NCBI GenBank assembly: GCA_021397845.1
Contig: CM038049.1
Coordinates: 112,994,877-113,058,876 of the forward strand
Length of the DNA stretch: 64,000 nucleotides
Source of the DNA: Areca catechu
Lineage: Eukaryota > Streptophyta > Magnoliopsida > Arecales > Arecaceae
Direction of reading: 5' to 3'
In this document: positions 1-12,602 of the stretch, piece by piece
How positions within the stretch are numbered: position 1 is the first letter of the stretch
How the letters are laid out: each line of letters starts with the position of its first letter
The notes under the pieces: model-generated
Told to the model about the DNA's origin: nothing
Database searches by the model: none
The model's input: only the letters and a program-made list of their open reading frames with translations
Program-made: the position numbers and the translations under genes

Positions 1-911
1 TGGGAAGTATACGCGAGGGATGAGTCCAGATCAAACTGATCTCCCAAGCGAAATTACATCCCATTCAAACCGGTGCAACAGGGCGATTAGGACAGGGAGT
101 TTGAGTGGGAGAGAAACACCATGAGAAGTCTTGGATTGGGGTGGCAATTCCGTGAGCAAAGAGTCCAAGCAAGTCTTAAACCATTCAATCGATGAAACAG
201 GGCATTTGGGATAAAATCAAATACCGTGAGAACTTGCTTTTAAACTGGTTCCTCCAAATAAACCTGGTTCAACAAACCAAATTAAATCTGGTTTATTTAA
301 AACCAAAACATGGTTCCCTTATAAGTGCATACCCTACTCCTTCGGTAAACCTACTATAGCCAACGAACACCACAAGACTCCGAATGGCTAGAGATCATAT
401 TTATGTATTGTCAAACTATAGCAATCCCACTGTGAGTGGTTGAGGCATCGTAGGTTAAAGAACTGTTCATAGAACTATAGCATCAATAAGTCATTGATAA
501 GTAAATATATATCCATATGACTTCCCATTCTTGGTCATGCTCAGTATCGTTATTCTCTAAAAAATTACTTGTATGCTCATTCCAATGTTCATATACTTTA
601 GACTTGAGACTCATCTACCAAAAAAAAAGTGATCTGTGCATTGATCTTGATAGATCAATCACTATCCCTGTGATGATCCAATGATTGAGAGTATTTAGGA
701 ATTAATCTATAATGGCACATATCTCAAAATCTCAACTCTTGAGAATATATGTCATTATCCATTAACTCCATGGATGATTCATAGATATATTATATATGAA
801 TGGAAAAGAAAAATATTCAATTTTATTGATTTCACTCAAACAAGTGTAGAAATATGTCTTAAAAATAATATAATGTCTTGCCAAATTGGTTTTTAGAACA
901 ATCATCTAACA
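1..911 (-). mobile_element. Ty1/copia LTR (K-type), truncated by window edge
   Basis: The stretch from about 290 to 911 is similar along its length to the terminal 600 bp of the copia LTR ending at 37181. Shared tracts include the block around 'actatagccaac' and the 'gatctaatgatca' type tract. Both end in ...catctaaca, which on the minus strand is a TGTTAGATG start. The base after 911 is not the polypurine tract seen beside the K LTR, so this is either the outer end of a 5' LTR or a solo LTR. No coding sequence is visible. Confidence 0.7.
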
Positions 912-2780
912 GGCTCTTGTCTTAAAGATGTAGACTTATCTTATTATTAAGATTTGTCTTAATAAGAGAAGGAAGAAGATTGATTAGATATAGTAGGAAT
1001 GACTAAAACCTATCTATTGGTCCTTATTTATAGCAATAGAAGGGTTCCAAAAGGTCTAGACCTGCTCTTATTGAATCAACATATAAAAATAAAGAGTTTT
1101 ATTTAAGGACTATTAATTATATGATACACTAATTTAGCCTTCTCTCGTATGCATGCAAAAATAAGGGTACTTTAGGCACCCTGCCACAAATTAAAAGCAT
1201 TCTAATTTTGCCACATATATAGCCATCTGATTTAGGATTCAAATGGAATATAAATCAAAGCATGAAGTGGTTTCTTCTGCCTAAAGTAGGACTCTTATCA
1301 TGCCTCTTAGAATGACATTATATTGTGCATGCAAAACAAATGGATGTCTCATACCCATTAAGGCCATGGCACACGTTAGTATATGTGCCAATTAGATAGA
1401 GGGCTAAGAGCGCTTCCACATGTGTCTCAAACCTAGATCATAAAGGATTCTTAAAACCCCTTAATGCACAAAACATTTTAAACTTATCCATACTTGGTGC
1501 TAAGAATGATAGAGTCCAATAAAACCCAATAAATTGCTATCTAAGTCAGACCCTAATCCAATTTGATTAATAACTCAAGTGGGTTAATTAATTTGATAAT
1601 GTTTTGATCAAATCAACTTGATTAAAGAGCTACAGTTTATACCACATGTGCTAGCATGTTTTTTGTCTACTCTAATTAGTTTCTTTGGTCCAACCAAAAA
1701 ATATTCTTAGTTAATTTCCCTGTGTGTGAGATCCTATGGGCTTTACATTTTGCTAGTAGTAGGTATGGATACATGTTTGACCTAATTGATAAAAGCTTAT
1801 CTAATCTATTTAGGTCAAACCCAGGCTACCTTAAGCTATTCAATTAGAACTCTTTCTAATTGACTTATGAATTAAATACTTTAATTCATAAAAACCTATA
1901 AAACATGATTAATGTCTAGCAACATGTCATGCTTAGTTAGAAGATATGAAATTTGGTAAAAATATCAAAAATACCCTTCAGTGGCAAATTATCATGCAAT
2001 TCAATCTTTTGATCATCATTTATCTTGAATAAGTGATAGGTATAAAAATATATCAAACCTTAACACTTTATTCATATGAATTTCAATCCCATAATGAAAA
2101 CTCAATCGATGAAAGATTAGAAACCATTTCTAATTTCATCTTGCTTTGATCTAAGACTTCCTAAGTCATCATATGATGAAATTATATGGGATAAAATCTC
2201 CTCTTACTAAGAGTGATTGATTTCTTGTTAACCAACTCATAACCTTCATGCACATTCCACCATATCTACACCACCCTGTACATGACTAAGTCATGAATGA
2301 GTATGAACCAAAATATGGATTCATATATACAAGATTCCATCGTAATCTTAGGTCCAAGGATCACTTGCACAACTCTCACTTAGAGAACCATCTTTTGACA
2401 AGTATGACTCTATAAGATATTTTCTTGGTGGATCAATTCAGTGAACTCATTTCTAAATGAGTATCCACATCCTTGTATTAGTATATTTACACATGGTTAA
2501 GAGACCATCTACCCTCTCTATCGAGCATACAAAGGTGTGCCAATCTTACTGAAAACATCAATCCCCGACTCAATGATCCTATCATGTCCCTAAAACCATT
2601 ATCTTAATCTATGGCGTTCATCATAATCCTAAGATATGAATAAGACACAGTATATGATGATTCAAAATTTGCCTCTTTATTATTGAATAATAATAGATGT
2701 CATACACGAGTTGGAAGAAAATTATAGAAAAGTCTCTATATATATAAAATATGATTGGCTTGCAAGGTACTATTCTTTCA
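912..2780. other. AT-rich non-coding stretch, probable second LTR remnant
   Basis: No credible gene is present. The composition is AT-rich with many short stop-bounded frames. The right end resembles the start of another copia-type LTR read on the minus strand (TGAAAGAATAGTACC from 2780 leftwards, next to purine-rich minus-strand sequence). The left boundary could not be found and no target duplication was identified, so the assignment is tentative. Confidence 0.35.
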
Positions 2781-2934
2781 TCTCTATTAACCACACCGGA
2801 TGCTTTTTGCACCATGATGAACCACCCAGCCTAGTGGTGGAGCCTCTTGCTCCACCACCTCTACCACCAGTTACCCAGTAAGACTTGCTCACCATCTTAG
2901 TATAGTAGGTTTAGGCATTGACTACAGTAGTGAA

Positions 2935-4398
2935 GTGATTGCAGTAGCAACTTCTTGTGCCAAAATAGTGATGGCTAGAGGCCCTAACTGCTCCCATTGC
3001 TACTGCTACTCGTTCAAATCATCGATCTCTCCATGGGAGATCCATTCACTGGTGGACTTCTCATTGATTATGGTCCCACTCACTATGCTAAACAAGCCAC
3101 TGATCCCCTTAAGGGGGCCCTCCTTATCGACCAACTATTCATCGATCACCATCCTCATCTCTGCGACAAGCAAGTCCCCATGCAAAGAGCAATGATGAGG
3201 AAAAGAGCAAAGGCAAGACAAACACTCCAATTCCTCATCCGAATCCTCACAAGGCTATTCAACATTGATGAGGCTATTCAACATCGAGCCGAACTCCATC
3301 TCAATGACTATAACTGCAAGTTGAGTGAGATCAACTATCGACTTACTGATCATTAGGGAGGGAGTTAGGACTTGACTGAGTTCAACACTTGTCCCTCTTT
3401 CTCCTAGTGAATTATAGAGGAACTAATCCCAAGTTAGTTCAAAATGTCCTAATTGGATCCTTATGATAGTACCATGGATTTGCTAGACCATCTAGAGATC
3501 TATAAGACTCTTATGCTGATTTAAAGCACTACCAATGCCTTGCATTACCTTGCCTTCTTAGCCACTCTTTGCAAAGCATCATGAGTTTGGTACTCTGGAC
3601 TCGAGTTGAGGAGTATTCCTCCTTCAAATAGTTGGAGAAGTAGTTCATGGCATACTTCAACACTAGTTAGAGGATGCACAGGAACCTGATAGTCTCTACT
3701 CTATCTGACAACAAGATGAAAAATCTTTGAAAGACTATATGACCCGATTCAAGGTGGTCATACTAGAGATCTACAACCTAGACAAGTTGGTGGCCATGAT
3801 GGCCATAAAATGGGGACTTCACTCTTCTCGATTCATCTATTCACTATATAAGACTTATCCCAAGTCTTATTCAGAGCTATTGGCCCATGCCTTGAAGTAC
3901 ATCTACGTGGAGGAGGGCACTTTTACTTGATGAGAGAATAATGGAAAGCTGAAGAAGAAGCATGCCCAAGGAGAGTCTAGTAGAAGCTAGGCTAAGAAGC
4001 CTCACTCATCTTGCCAACAAAGCCCTAAGCCAAAGAACCTAGTTGGCAAATATGGTAACTACACCCCTCTTCTTATCCCTAGAACTAACATTCTTATGAA
4101 AATTAAAGGGAAGGGATATCTTTGGAGGCCCCGTCAAATGAGAACTCCACCAACCTCTCGCAACAAGAATAAGTATTGCCGCTTCTATTAAGATCATAAC
4201 CACAACATCTAGAACTACATCACCTTGAAGAATAAAATTGAAGATCTTATTCAACATTACTATCTTGTAAAATACATCCATAAAAGAGAGGTCTAACTTA
4301 ATGCCCAAAACCTCAGCTAATAGCAAGTCCAAGTAGAGATTGATAATCAATCGATTGCTGGGTGGTGAACATGATCACTAGGAGGTAAAGTAGTCTTT
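2935..4398 (+). pseudogene. gag: Element M gag (capsid) remnant
   Basis: The first part (2935-3356) is open but poorly recognisable. From about 3430 a broken reading matches Tat-lineage Gag: LDPYDS...LLDHLEIYKTL at 3440-3515, then MKDYMTRFKVV...SSRFIYSLYKT...YSELLAHALKYI at 3727-3915. A downstream block near 4055-4300 reads YTPLLIPRTNILMKIKGKGY and then NKNKYCRFY with a DHNHN tail, a conserved post-capsid segment of this lineage. Several in-frame stops interrupt it. Gag would form the cytoplasmic particle, but this copy is dead. It ends where element A inserted. Confidence 0.75.
4394..4398. repeat. Target-site duplication of element A (left copy GTCTT)
   Basis: GTCTT directly precedes the TG of element A's 5' LTR. 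The same pentamer follows the terminal CA of its 3' LTR at 31433-31437. The match across 27 kb fixes both ends of A and shows that the M halves were once contiguous. Confidence 0.9.
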
Positions 4399-4881
4399 GA
4401 TGGGGACATCAGATCAGACAAAGGTTTTAAGCTTCAATTTTGATCTCTGATTCATGTGTTGGTCAATTTTTGTATTAGGTCAAGTGAGTTCAGTAAGTCC
4501 ATTTGCTCACTTGAGTACTGTAATAAAGTGAGCCAGTTGGGTTCACTAAGTAAAGTGATGTCCTTTTGTAGTCCAGTCTAGTCAAGTTGAGTTGAATGAG
4601 TCTATGTGATAAAAGTGAATCAATTGAGTCCAACTGAGTTCACTTAGTCCATTGAGTTGAGTCCTTTTGTTTACAAGTGAGTCATGTAATTTTCATTCAA
4701 ATCAAGTTCAAGAAAAGAACCATCAGACCCCAGCTCATGCGGCTGGGCCCCCAGTCATGTTCACCAGCATTGGCACCCCAAGCTCCCCAAGTATTAGCAC
4801 CCTAGGCCCCTTTCATGCCACCCCAGCTCCTAGGCCAAAGAAGAATGATGCCCTAGTCCAAGCCCACAAGAAGCTGGCACC

Positions 4882-5478
4882 TGATGCGGGACAAATAAAT
4901 GAAAAAAAAAGCAATTAATATTTTTTATATTTTCAAATTTTAAAGGAAGACTCAAAGGAGACAGTAAAGAAAACTAATCAAGTCAATTACCTACACAAGT
5001 AAACCTATAAAGCAATTAAAAAATAAGACCTGGTGGTTGAGAAACCACCAAAACTAGGATTTATTTTCAAAAAATCAGAAAATAACAAGAAGGGACTAAG
5101 CTCAGTTGTACCAACGAAGATCGCTAGCTCGATGTAGATCTAGCAGGACTCTCAAGATCATAGCGATAGGGTTTCAAGATCTTGTTTTTGGGCTTCGATC
5201 TTTTCCACGATGCTGGTTCTGAGGCAAGAACACTAGATCTAGATTTTTGGTCACCTGCAAAACACTCAGCAAAGGAATCTTGGGATAGAAAGCAGTAAGA
5301 AATGGAAGGAAAGAACGGAAGGGTTAGAGGTAGTGGATGGATCTTCTTCTTGGTTGGATAAGTAAAAATATAGTGAAAAAAGTGGGAATAAGTGGAATAG
5401 CTGGAATAAAAATAAAAAAATAAAAAAAAATCAGGAAGAAAAAGAAAAAAACCTAGATGGTTTTTGATGTCCCCATCA
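4882..5478 (-). mobile_element. Solo LTR inside element A's 5' LTR
   Basis: This 597-bp TG...CA segment (TGATGCGGGAC...TGTCCCCATCA on +) is absent from A's 3' LTR. It is flanked by GCACC at 4877-4881 and 5479-5483. Read on the minus strand it starts TGATGGGGACATC and ends CCCGCATCA, the terminal style of the G, H and E LTRs. No internal region remains, so it most likely formed by LTR-LTR recombination. It carries the perfect 8-bp hairpin at 5031-5050. Confidence 0.9.
5031..5050 (-). other. Conserved U5 hairpin, solo-LTR copy
   Basis: On the minus (sense) strand it reads TGGTGGTT, TCTC, AACCACCA: a perfect 8-bp stem with a 4-nt loop, about 150 bp from the LTR 3' end. It is one of a set of hairpins at similar positions in otherwise dissimilar LTRs (see findings). 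Confidence 0.7.
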
Positions 5479-5753
5479 GCACCCCTCCCAGGCCCACTGT
5501 AGTTGGTGTCCAAGCTATGACCCAGTCCAAAAGATGCCCAAGGCCTTTGACCTAGTCCAAGAGGATTCATCCCAACCCAGTAAGGAGTCAAGCAGTCCAG
5601 GCTCAAGAGGAGCTCAATGTCCAAGTTCTACAAGGAGTTCAATATTCATGTTCTACCTGGACTTTAGTCTCCAAATTCCACTCAAACCTTGTACTCCTTG
5701 TCCCATACAAACTTATAATCCCACTTTGACAAGGAAAGAGCCCTGGGTAACAC

Positions 5754-5761
5754 TATAAATA
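5754..5761 (+). promoter_or_regulatory. TATA box of element A 5' LTR
   Basis: TATAAATA is followed by a C-rich tract and is conserved in the 3' LTR at 20181-20188. It is the expected RNA polymerase II core promoter at the U3/R boundary. Confidence 0.7.
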
Positions 5762-6565
5762 CCCACCCCCTCCCGCTCTTGTAAGAAGAATGCCATGAAT
5801 GAATTTTGATGAATGAAAATTGAGAGTTTCTTTTATCCTATTGTTGCCTCCGTGAGGAGTGGGTGTGAGACTAATTTGCCTTTGTTCTCTGAAACATTGA
5901 GGGGTGTGAGGCCCTAGTTATCATTCACTAGTTTTCATCCACTAAACCCTAGCCGCCCTTCATATCTCTCCACTCCAAGCCATCCTTCTCCAAGCCCAGC
6001 GCCCCCACATCCTCCATCAAAACAGGCCGCCAGCCATCTTCAACAATTTTTTTGGCCTTCAATCTTCTTCCTCCTTTTAGTTTAGTAATTTTTCCATATC
6101 CTACATCACTAACCCTTGACGTGTGCAGGATTCCTTCAGTAAAATGACCCTTGGATGAGATCTTCCTTACCCTCGAGACATCTGATAAAAAGCCAGTGGA
6201 TCCGTGCGAAAGTGGCCGGATTATCCAGGCACTGATCTAAGCATAGCGATTTCATCTACGGCATCAAGACATCATTGCCTAGTAAGTTCAGTCCAATTCC
6301 CTTCTCTCTTTGTCTATTTTTTTTGAAGATTGAACATGCACCTAATAGGCCATCTTAGTCCTAGGATCATTTATTTACTTTGTCTCTTTGATAGTTTCTA
6401 GCATGTGGGTAGGATTCTAACCGTTACTAGAAAACCCTAACCTAGTCTTGACCTATTTCGGGAATTTAATCATAATAAAATCTAAAATTAATTTGCTGCA
6501 TATTTTATGTTCCTCCACTGCATCCTCATCCCGCATCATACTAGAATCCCTTCCCTCTTCAATTT

Positions 6566-6577
6566 TGGTATCAGAGC
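6566..6577 (+). other. Primer binding site of element A
   Basis: TGGTATCAGAGC lies 5 bases after the LTR end. It is complementary to the 3' end of plant initiator tRNA-Met and would prime minus-strand DNA synthesis. Confidence 0.9.
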
Positions 6578-7299
6578 AGGATTAGGGCATGTTCTTGCAT
6601 CATAGTTTAAATTTCTGCATCCTGAAATTTGCGTAACTAGTCCAAACTTAGGTCTAATTACCCACTAATTTCTTACTATTTTTTTTAATTTTCATGTCAT
6701 TTGATCTCTGTTTTATCCTCAATTTTTCTGCAATTTTTTGGTATTTTTTATGATCTGAAAAACAGGGAAAATCCGCATTAAAACAAACCCAAACAAAAAT
6801 TTTGTAGATTGTTTTCTGCACCAGCAGTCCCAATATAAGTCCGGTTTTCCATCTTGAACTTGTTGTTTTTGTCTGATTTTTACCGTTACTAATCTCTGTT
6901 TAATCCTCTGTTTTCTGTAATTTTTGTAGAATTTTCTCAGATCGGAAAATAGGGTAAATTCTGCATAAAACAGCACCCTGACAAAAAACCGGCTTGCTGA
7001 AATCTGCTAGTAGTCTAATCCTGGGGTTTATTTTCCATCATTACCTTATTGTTTTTTCCTGATTTTTGCATTGAGTATTATATAATTTGTTCTTTGTTTT
7101 TCCATAATTTTAGTTTAATTTTCTTAATCTAAAAACCTTGGTAAATCTGCATGAGAACTGCAAGTATACACTGCTGAAATTTTCTGCATGCTTAGTTTAG
7201 GTTAAACCTAATCAATCATGCATCCAAACCACCCAACCCAAGCCAATTTTGATTGCTCACCTAACCAACTTGGAACTAAGTTTTCCACCTCATAAAAAG

Positions 7300-7374
<75 letters not shown>

Positions 7375-7947
7375 TTCCTCTGATTTTTCTGATTTTAGAT
7401 TGCATTAGGGTTTGTGTGTGTGCATTATACCTAAACTCATCCTAAGGGCAATTTTACTCTGTCAGATCAGGGCTGGATTTTATCACCTGTCCTGGGCCCA
7501 AAACAACCACCCTCATATGCACCCAAGCCTTAATAAAATTAATTAGCAACTTAATTGATTTAAGAACACCCACAGGTTGGGTTCGAGTTTTGTGGGAGAA
7601 CTAGTGCATTCAACCCTCCACTTATTACTGGAAACTGGTATCTAAGGCTAGAGGTCCAGAGGCAAATGCCCTAACTAGACAGGTGGTTTTAATTAGGACC
7701 CTGTGACAAGCAGGGAAAGCCTCCCACCACCACACCTCTTACCTGGCCAGTGGAAGGATTAAGTGTTGAGTTGGCTGTAAGTTGAGTTGACCCACTTTAC
7801 TTTGACTCTAGGTCTAGCAAACCCTAGAACGTCTAACTCTTGTGTGCTTGACCACTAGATTGGAGTCTAATCATGAAGTCGATGTGTGCATGCTTACATT
7901 AGGTTAGGAGCCTAATACTAGTAGTCTTAGCCCAACCCAATTTAACC
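6578..7947 (+). other. Element A untranslated leader
   Basis: This 1.37-kb AT- and T-rich leader separates PBS and gag. No gene is visible. It contains the TA microsatellite at 7303-7366. Related leader sequence is found on the minus strand beside element G's PBS. Confidence 0.6.
7303..7366. repeat. (AT)32 microsatellite
   Basis: An uninterrupted AT dinucleotide run of 64 bp, followed by a short T tract. Confidence 0.97.
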
Positions 7948-9419
7948 ATGGACAATGATTTTGGTGCCCAACCGAGGGCCATTACTGATCAGCTTGCCCA
8001 ATTGACCCAGGCTAATACCCAAACTCATAATAGACTTGACCAATTGACCCAGGCCAATACCCAAACTCACAATAGGCTTTACCAAATGACTTATAGGTTC
8101 GATCGAATGGAAGATAGGTTAGGGACCCTAGAGGGAACCCAAGAGTCCAACACTGAACCCGAGCCAGAGTCACCTATTCCCACACCAACCAACCCTAGGA
8201 GAGCCCCATACCCTGACCCATACTTGGAGCGCAACCCTAGGAGAGCACCAAACTCTGACCCATACTTGGAGCCCAACCCTAGGAGGACCCGATACCCTAA
8301 CCCATACTTGGAGCCAAACCATAGGAAAAGTCCACACCCTGTACCAATCTTGTATCTTAGTGTAGAGAGAACCAATTATAAATTCACAGAAGTACATAAA
8401 TTTGGTGGTGATCCTGAGTTTGAGGATTATCTTAATTGGGAAAGATATATGGACTTGTATTTTGAAAGACATATGACTTTCTATTCTGAAAGAGATCAAT
8501 TCAAGTTTGCTTAAGGTAAGTTAGTTCGCCAAGCTAGGATAGACTGAGATAAGTTTGAGAGAATGGCTAGACTAAAAGGAGAAACACCCAAACTACTTGG
8601 AGAGTCATGAAAAGCAAACTTAGGAAAAGGTACCTACCCAGAACCCATGAACCCAGATCCTATGAACCCAGATCCAATGAACCCAGACCCTATGAACTTA
8701 GATCCATAACCCATATATTTGAACCTATGTCCTATGAGTCTAAGGAACCCATAACCCATAGGTTTGAACCCACATCCTTTGAGCCCAAGGGACCCATGAC
8801 CCTTAATCAGCCTGAACCCCATAAGATTAGTACCCCTAGATATCAGCCCAATATTAGCCCACTTCCCCTTAGTTGACCCACCCTTGCCACCCCTGATTGC
8901 AAGCCAAGTATTAATTAGGTACCCCTTAGTCGACCTGAGCCTATTAGGACTAGTACCCCTAACCCAAGACCAGGTCCTAGCCAAGCTTACACAAGCCGGC
9001 CTAACCCTAATTCAACCCGACCTAACCCTAATACCCTATTAGCCCATAGGGAAGACAGGAGTATGGCAACTGAAACCCAGTGGAACCCAAGTCCCAACCC
9101 GAATACCTGTTTTAGATGTCATAAGATAGGACACTATGCTAGCCAATGCCAACCCGGCCCCTGCACGTAGGAGAACTCGAAGAGGAGATACCTGAAGCCA
9201 ACCTAGAATTAGTTGACCCTGACCATACTAGACTGAAGCCAACCTATAATTAGTTGACCCTGACCATACTAGACTGAAGCCAACCTAGAATTAGTTGATG
9301 CTTACCATACTCAGACTAAAGCCAACCTAGAATTAGTTGACCCTGACCATACCCAAACTGAAACCAACCCAGAGTTAGTTGACCCTGACCACACCCAAGT
9401 TGTAGTGGGAGAATAGTTA
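7948..9419 (+). pseudogene. gag: Element A Gag with one zinc knuckle, degenerate
   Basis: The ATG at 7948 opens 188 codons, with a coiled-coil-like N-terminus containing the repeat LTQANTQTHNRL. A proline-rich spacer follows, built of 14-residue units (NPRR...DPYLE, 42-bp DNA period, 8191-8330). The start of the capsid domain (FTEVHKFGGDPEFEDYLNWE) then runs into a stop at 8514. Broken frames continue to a CCHC knuckle (CFRCHKIGHYASQC, 9108-9149), the nucleic-acid-binding part of Gag. An acidic repeat tail follows. Frameshifts and stops make it non-functional. The domain order matches the Gag of element J. Confidence 0.8.
9192..9400 (+). repeat. Five-copy 41-42 bp tandem repeat in gag tail
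   Basis: Units start at 9192, 9233, 9274, 9316 and 9358, and each begins ctgaagccaacc or a close variant. In the best frame they encode about 14 residues containing ELVDPDHT. The 41-bp units are one base short of a codon multiple, so the frame is scrambled. Confidence 0.9.
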
Positions 9420-10087
9420 AAGGAAGAGAACCCAGATACTGCTATTATAGTCCTACCCAAGAAGACTTTTGAAGAGAACCCAATTGTAGAGCCTAGCCTT
9501 GAATTTCATGAGCCAGAAGAGTTTATTGAGGACTTGGCTTATTTAACCCAATTCCTTTAAGATGAAGTCACTTCTTTGATCCCAATTAAAGATCTCTTCC
9601 TTGAAATTAGTAATCCATTCTTCCATAAGGCAGACCCTGTACATATACCTCAACCCCGTAAGGTTAACCTCATTAGTCTAGGACTAATCACTGACACCCT
9701 TTCTTATATCCTACTTTATCCAATCAACCCCGAACCCTCTTCTTACTTCTACCCTACTAGACTAACCAAAAATCCACCTCTTATTTCCTACCCTTTCCAG
9801 AAACTTCCAGCATTTCTAGGACCATTCAATTGTATTTTATAAAGGTAAGCATAATGCATACGTTCATTATACATGTTAGGTTTGCATCTTACTTCTGGCA
9901 TACTCTATGGCATTTAGTAGGAGTACATGCACCATTATCATCGGCCTTCACCCACCTGACCAAGGGCCAAACCCACAGTTATAGTTTAGGGTTTAGTCAA
10001 GTCTACATTTCAATAATTGTTGGCATGAGTCATTTGCTTGCATTAGGTGTTATGAGTTTTGCACTGCATGATTATAGATTTGCATAA
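9420..10087 (+). pseudogene. Accessory region of element A (copy 1 of 3), function unknown
   Basis: It occupies the place where PR-RT-RH-IN should be. It reads IPIKDLFLEI near 9583-9610. After a stop and a frame change it reads FASYFWHTLWHLVGVH near 9878-9925. The same ordered motifs occur in elements D (46376-47096) and E (56147-56758). I do not recognise the family. The C-terminal block is aromatic and hydrophobic and could be a membrane-associating helix. It is followed by an IN C-terminal remnant. Confidence 0.6.
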
Positions 10088-10376
10088 GGAATTGGCTATA
10101 AGATTAATGTAAGCAGTGATTTTTATAAAAACATGGTTTATTTCTGGAAAGAGTCTAAGAGTTTGCTAAGAAAATCTTGTGATGATTAGGCTACATACTT
10201 GTAGTACTGGATCCATTAAAGTGATAAAGAATGTTTGATCTAGTGCAAAGTTACCACTTGATTAGGCATTAAGCTCAATCTTCAATATCTCAGACTTAGT
10301 TGAATATAGGGAGCTAGCAATGATACCCAGAGAGTCTATTGAGCTTAACCCCTCCTTTGAGAGCGAACCCAACTAA
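10088..10376 (+). pseudogene. Element A integrase C-terminal remnant
   Basis: Only the end is readable, LVEYRELAMIPRESIELN near 10300-10345, continuing to FESEPN. It matches the segment between the IN C-terminus and the chromodomain in elements E and G. The sequence stops at the G insertion point (ACTAA, 10372-10376) and resumes at about 19190. Confidence 0.6.
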
Positions 10377-11906
10377 TGCAAGATGATCAAAAGACTACCA
10401 TGATTTCAGGAAAATAGAAACTATTTTTAAAAAAAAAAAAATTAGAATTTTAATTTGTAGGCTAATGTCCCGAAATCAAGTATAGTTGAGCAAGAGAATT
10501 AGTAATGAAAAGATCAAACCTACCGGCATATGAACTCATGCCAAAATAATAGAAGAAAGGATCTTGGAGATTGAGAAACCCTCGGTTAGGATAGCATACC
10601 TTCAACAAATCAGAAATTAGGAGGGGGATGGATTTTACCAAGCACCAATTCGAAGATCCTATCGATAAAGAGGTCACACAGCACTTGGGATTGTCGCCTG
10701 GAAGACAAGCCTTCAGTTCATCTATTCAGGCAGCTATTTGGAATCGGCCCTAGATGCAAAGAGGGCCTCCTCCTTGGAGGTAAATATCTCAGGGATCCTG
10801 CAAGCATCATAGGTTAGCAAGAGAACAAATAAGAAATCAAAAAAGAAGAACAAGGGTTTGGGAAAAGAGGAATCAGAGTTTCTATTAATGGCGGCTAGAG
10901 GTGGAAGAAGACTCAGGCTAAAGAATGGCTAGGGCTCTCTTCCTTGAGATGGATTAGGGTTTGAATGCTGATGCTTTGGTCGGTCAAGGCTTGGATGAAC
11001 TAGGGTACACTTTGTAGCACTCACACACCTCAATCACAAGAATACAATTGAATACAATTGAACTAAATTTCAGCAGGGTTTCATTCATGAAAAGAGTTAC
11101 TTACAAGAGGGGGAGGGGTGGGGTATTTATAGAGTTTTCCCATGTCCTCTCCTTATCAGGATAGATTACAAAGTAGAGTAGGAGAGGGATTACAAAGGGG
11201 TTTAGAATTAGGAGTATACACTTTGAATGAAATTAAAACTTGTTCTTCTTGTTCTAATTGGATTTCTCTCCTCATTTGACTTAGTCAAAGAGCTTTCTTT
11301 GGGCTAGGACTTTAGGACAGCTAGGGGAATCCTCCATTGGGCTTGGGCGCATGGGCCTCCAAGTGGGCTTGAAACCCTGGGCTGTGGTGCCTAGAATATT
11401 CCCTAGGTATCATGGTTCTTGAAATCTTCATATGGGCTTGGGGAAAAGCCTGGGATGCCTCCTCTTACTGGACTTCTGGGCTAGGGTGCCAGGTGTATTC
11501 TTGGAATCATGGGGCACCTTGGTCCTTGGAATATTCTCTAGGCATCTGGAAGGAATCTTGGCATCTAGGGCATCAAAACATCTGGGGTGGCAAACAAAGG
11601 CCCATTATGGCTGATGTGAGGGCCTCTAACTCCTGGATGAAGCCTGGTAAAACTCCAAAACTGGGTATCCTCTTTTCTTGTACAAAATTGGACCAGTACT
11701 GGACTCATACTAATGTACAGGACTCAATGGGACTCAACTGAACTAGACTAGATTGAGATAAACCAACTTGGGCATCTTGACTCAACTTATTACAGGACTC
11801 AATCTTACTTGATTACAAAATTTGACACATAGGCAAGTGCTCAAAATCCTAATCAGTAAACCAGATAGGGCCCATAAATTTGTGTTAGATCTTGATACCC
11901 CCACCA
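10377..11906 (-). repeat. Element G 3' LTR
   Basis: It aligns end to end with 16060-17591. The outer end is TGCAAGATG and the inner end is ...CCCCCACCA, followed by the polypurine-type tract (attctcctggggtaggag, antisense) at 11907. It includes a TATA motif on the minus strand near 11130 and the U5 hairpin at 10569-10580. Confidence 0.87.
10569..10580 (-). other. Conserved U5 hairpin, element G 3' LTR copy
   Basis: The sense strand reads GGTT, TCTC, AATC: a 4-bp stem including one G-U pair. It lies 193 bp from the LTR 3' end. Confidence 0.5.
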
Positions 11907-12602
11907 ATTCTCCTGGGGTAGGAGAAACTCGATCCTGTCGAGTATGGATCAATGTGGCTCTCATTTGGCTCAAGAAGGTCTGGGTTGAGGCACTGCAGAT
12001 CCTCACGGGTGATCCATGAGTCCTCGAATTCTGGCTAATCTTGCCATCGGATCGAATATCATGGATAGCCGTTTGTTCGAGTACTGATGGCTCGATTATC
12101 TAGGATGTGCTCAATCCTTTTCTCACTAATAGGCTAGATTGTAATTGGACTCTCTGGGGTTTGGTTCTCTCTCAATGGAAAGGAGAGGTTCAAAGAGCTC
12201 GCTAGGTATCATTGCTGGCTCCCGAAACTCCATAAGTTCTGAAGTATTGAAGGTGGAACTAATATCTAATTCGGGTGGTAACTCGAGCACATAGTCATCG
12301 GATCCAACTCTCTCTATTATTTTGAATGGTCCAGCTTCACGAGCATGAAATTTTTTTATGGTCTCTGGAGGGAACCGCTCAGGCCTAAGCCTGATCATCA
12401 CATAATCCCCTGTAAAAAATTATTTTGCTTGTTTTTGGAAATTAGCCAAGTTTTTATAGGGTGCATTACTTATGTTCATCTTTAGACTAATTTCCTGATG
12501 CAAATGCTATGCAAATGTTAGTGTAGGTGTAGACAGATGAAGTAGGTCTATAGATTTGTTGGACTCAAAACTAGATATTATTTCACTACCTACATCTACT
12601 TC
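11907..12602 (-). pseudogene. Element G integrase C-terminus and chromodomain-like tail
   Basis: The open part, 12401-12126, reads MMIRLRPERFPPETIKKFHA...VLELPPELDISSTFNTSELMEF. This is the IN C-terminal domain typical of chromoviruses. Past a frame break, 12130-11920 holds a degenerate chromodomain-like stretch (IEHILDNRAIST then RYSIRW...SWITREDLQ), expected to bind histone marks and guide insertion. The PR open frame ends immediately before this block, so a large pol deletion separates the two. Confidence 0.7.

Larger units (their letters stand above)
4399..6561 (+). repeat. Element A 5' LTR
   Basis: It begins TGATGGGGACATC and ends ...CCCTCTTCA, and it matches 19432-31432 apart from the insertions in each copy. 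It contains a TATA box at 5754, followed by a likely transcription start and R region near 'cttgtaagaagaatgcc'. A 597-bp solo LTR interrupts it. Confidence 0.88.

Noticed and set aside
5124..5624. 166-residue minus-strand open frame as a gene
   Set aside because: It spans the boundary between a solo LTR and element A's LTR, so it is a chance frame across two unrelated sequences.
6340..6460. The U5 hairpin in element A's LTR
   Set aside because: No stem with a TCTC-type loop was found at the expected distance in either A LTR. A and C were left out of the hairpin set.
7303..7366. AT run as an origin or matrix attachment site
   Set aside because: A simple (AT)n microsatellite explains it, and nothing else supports a function.
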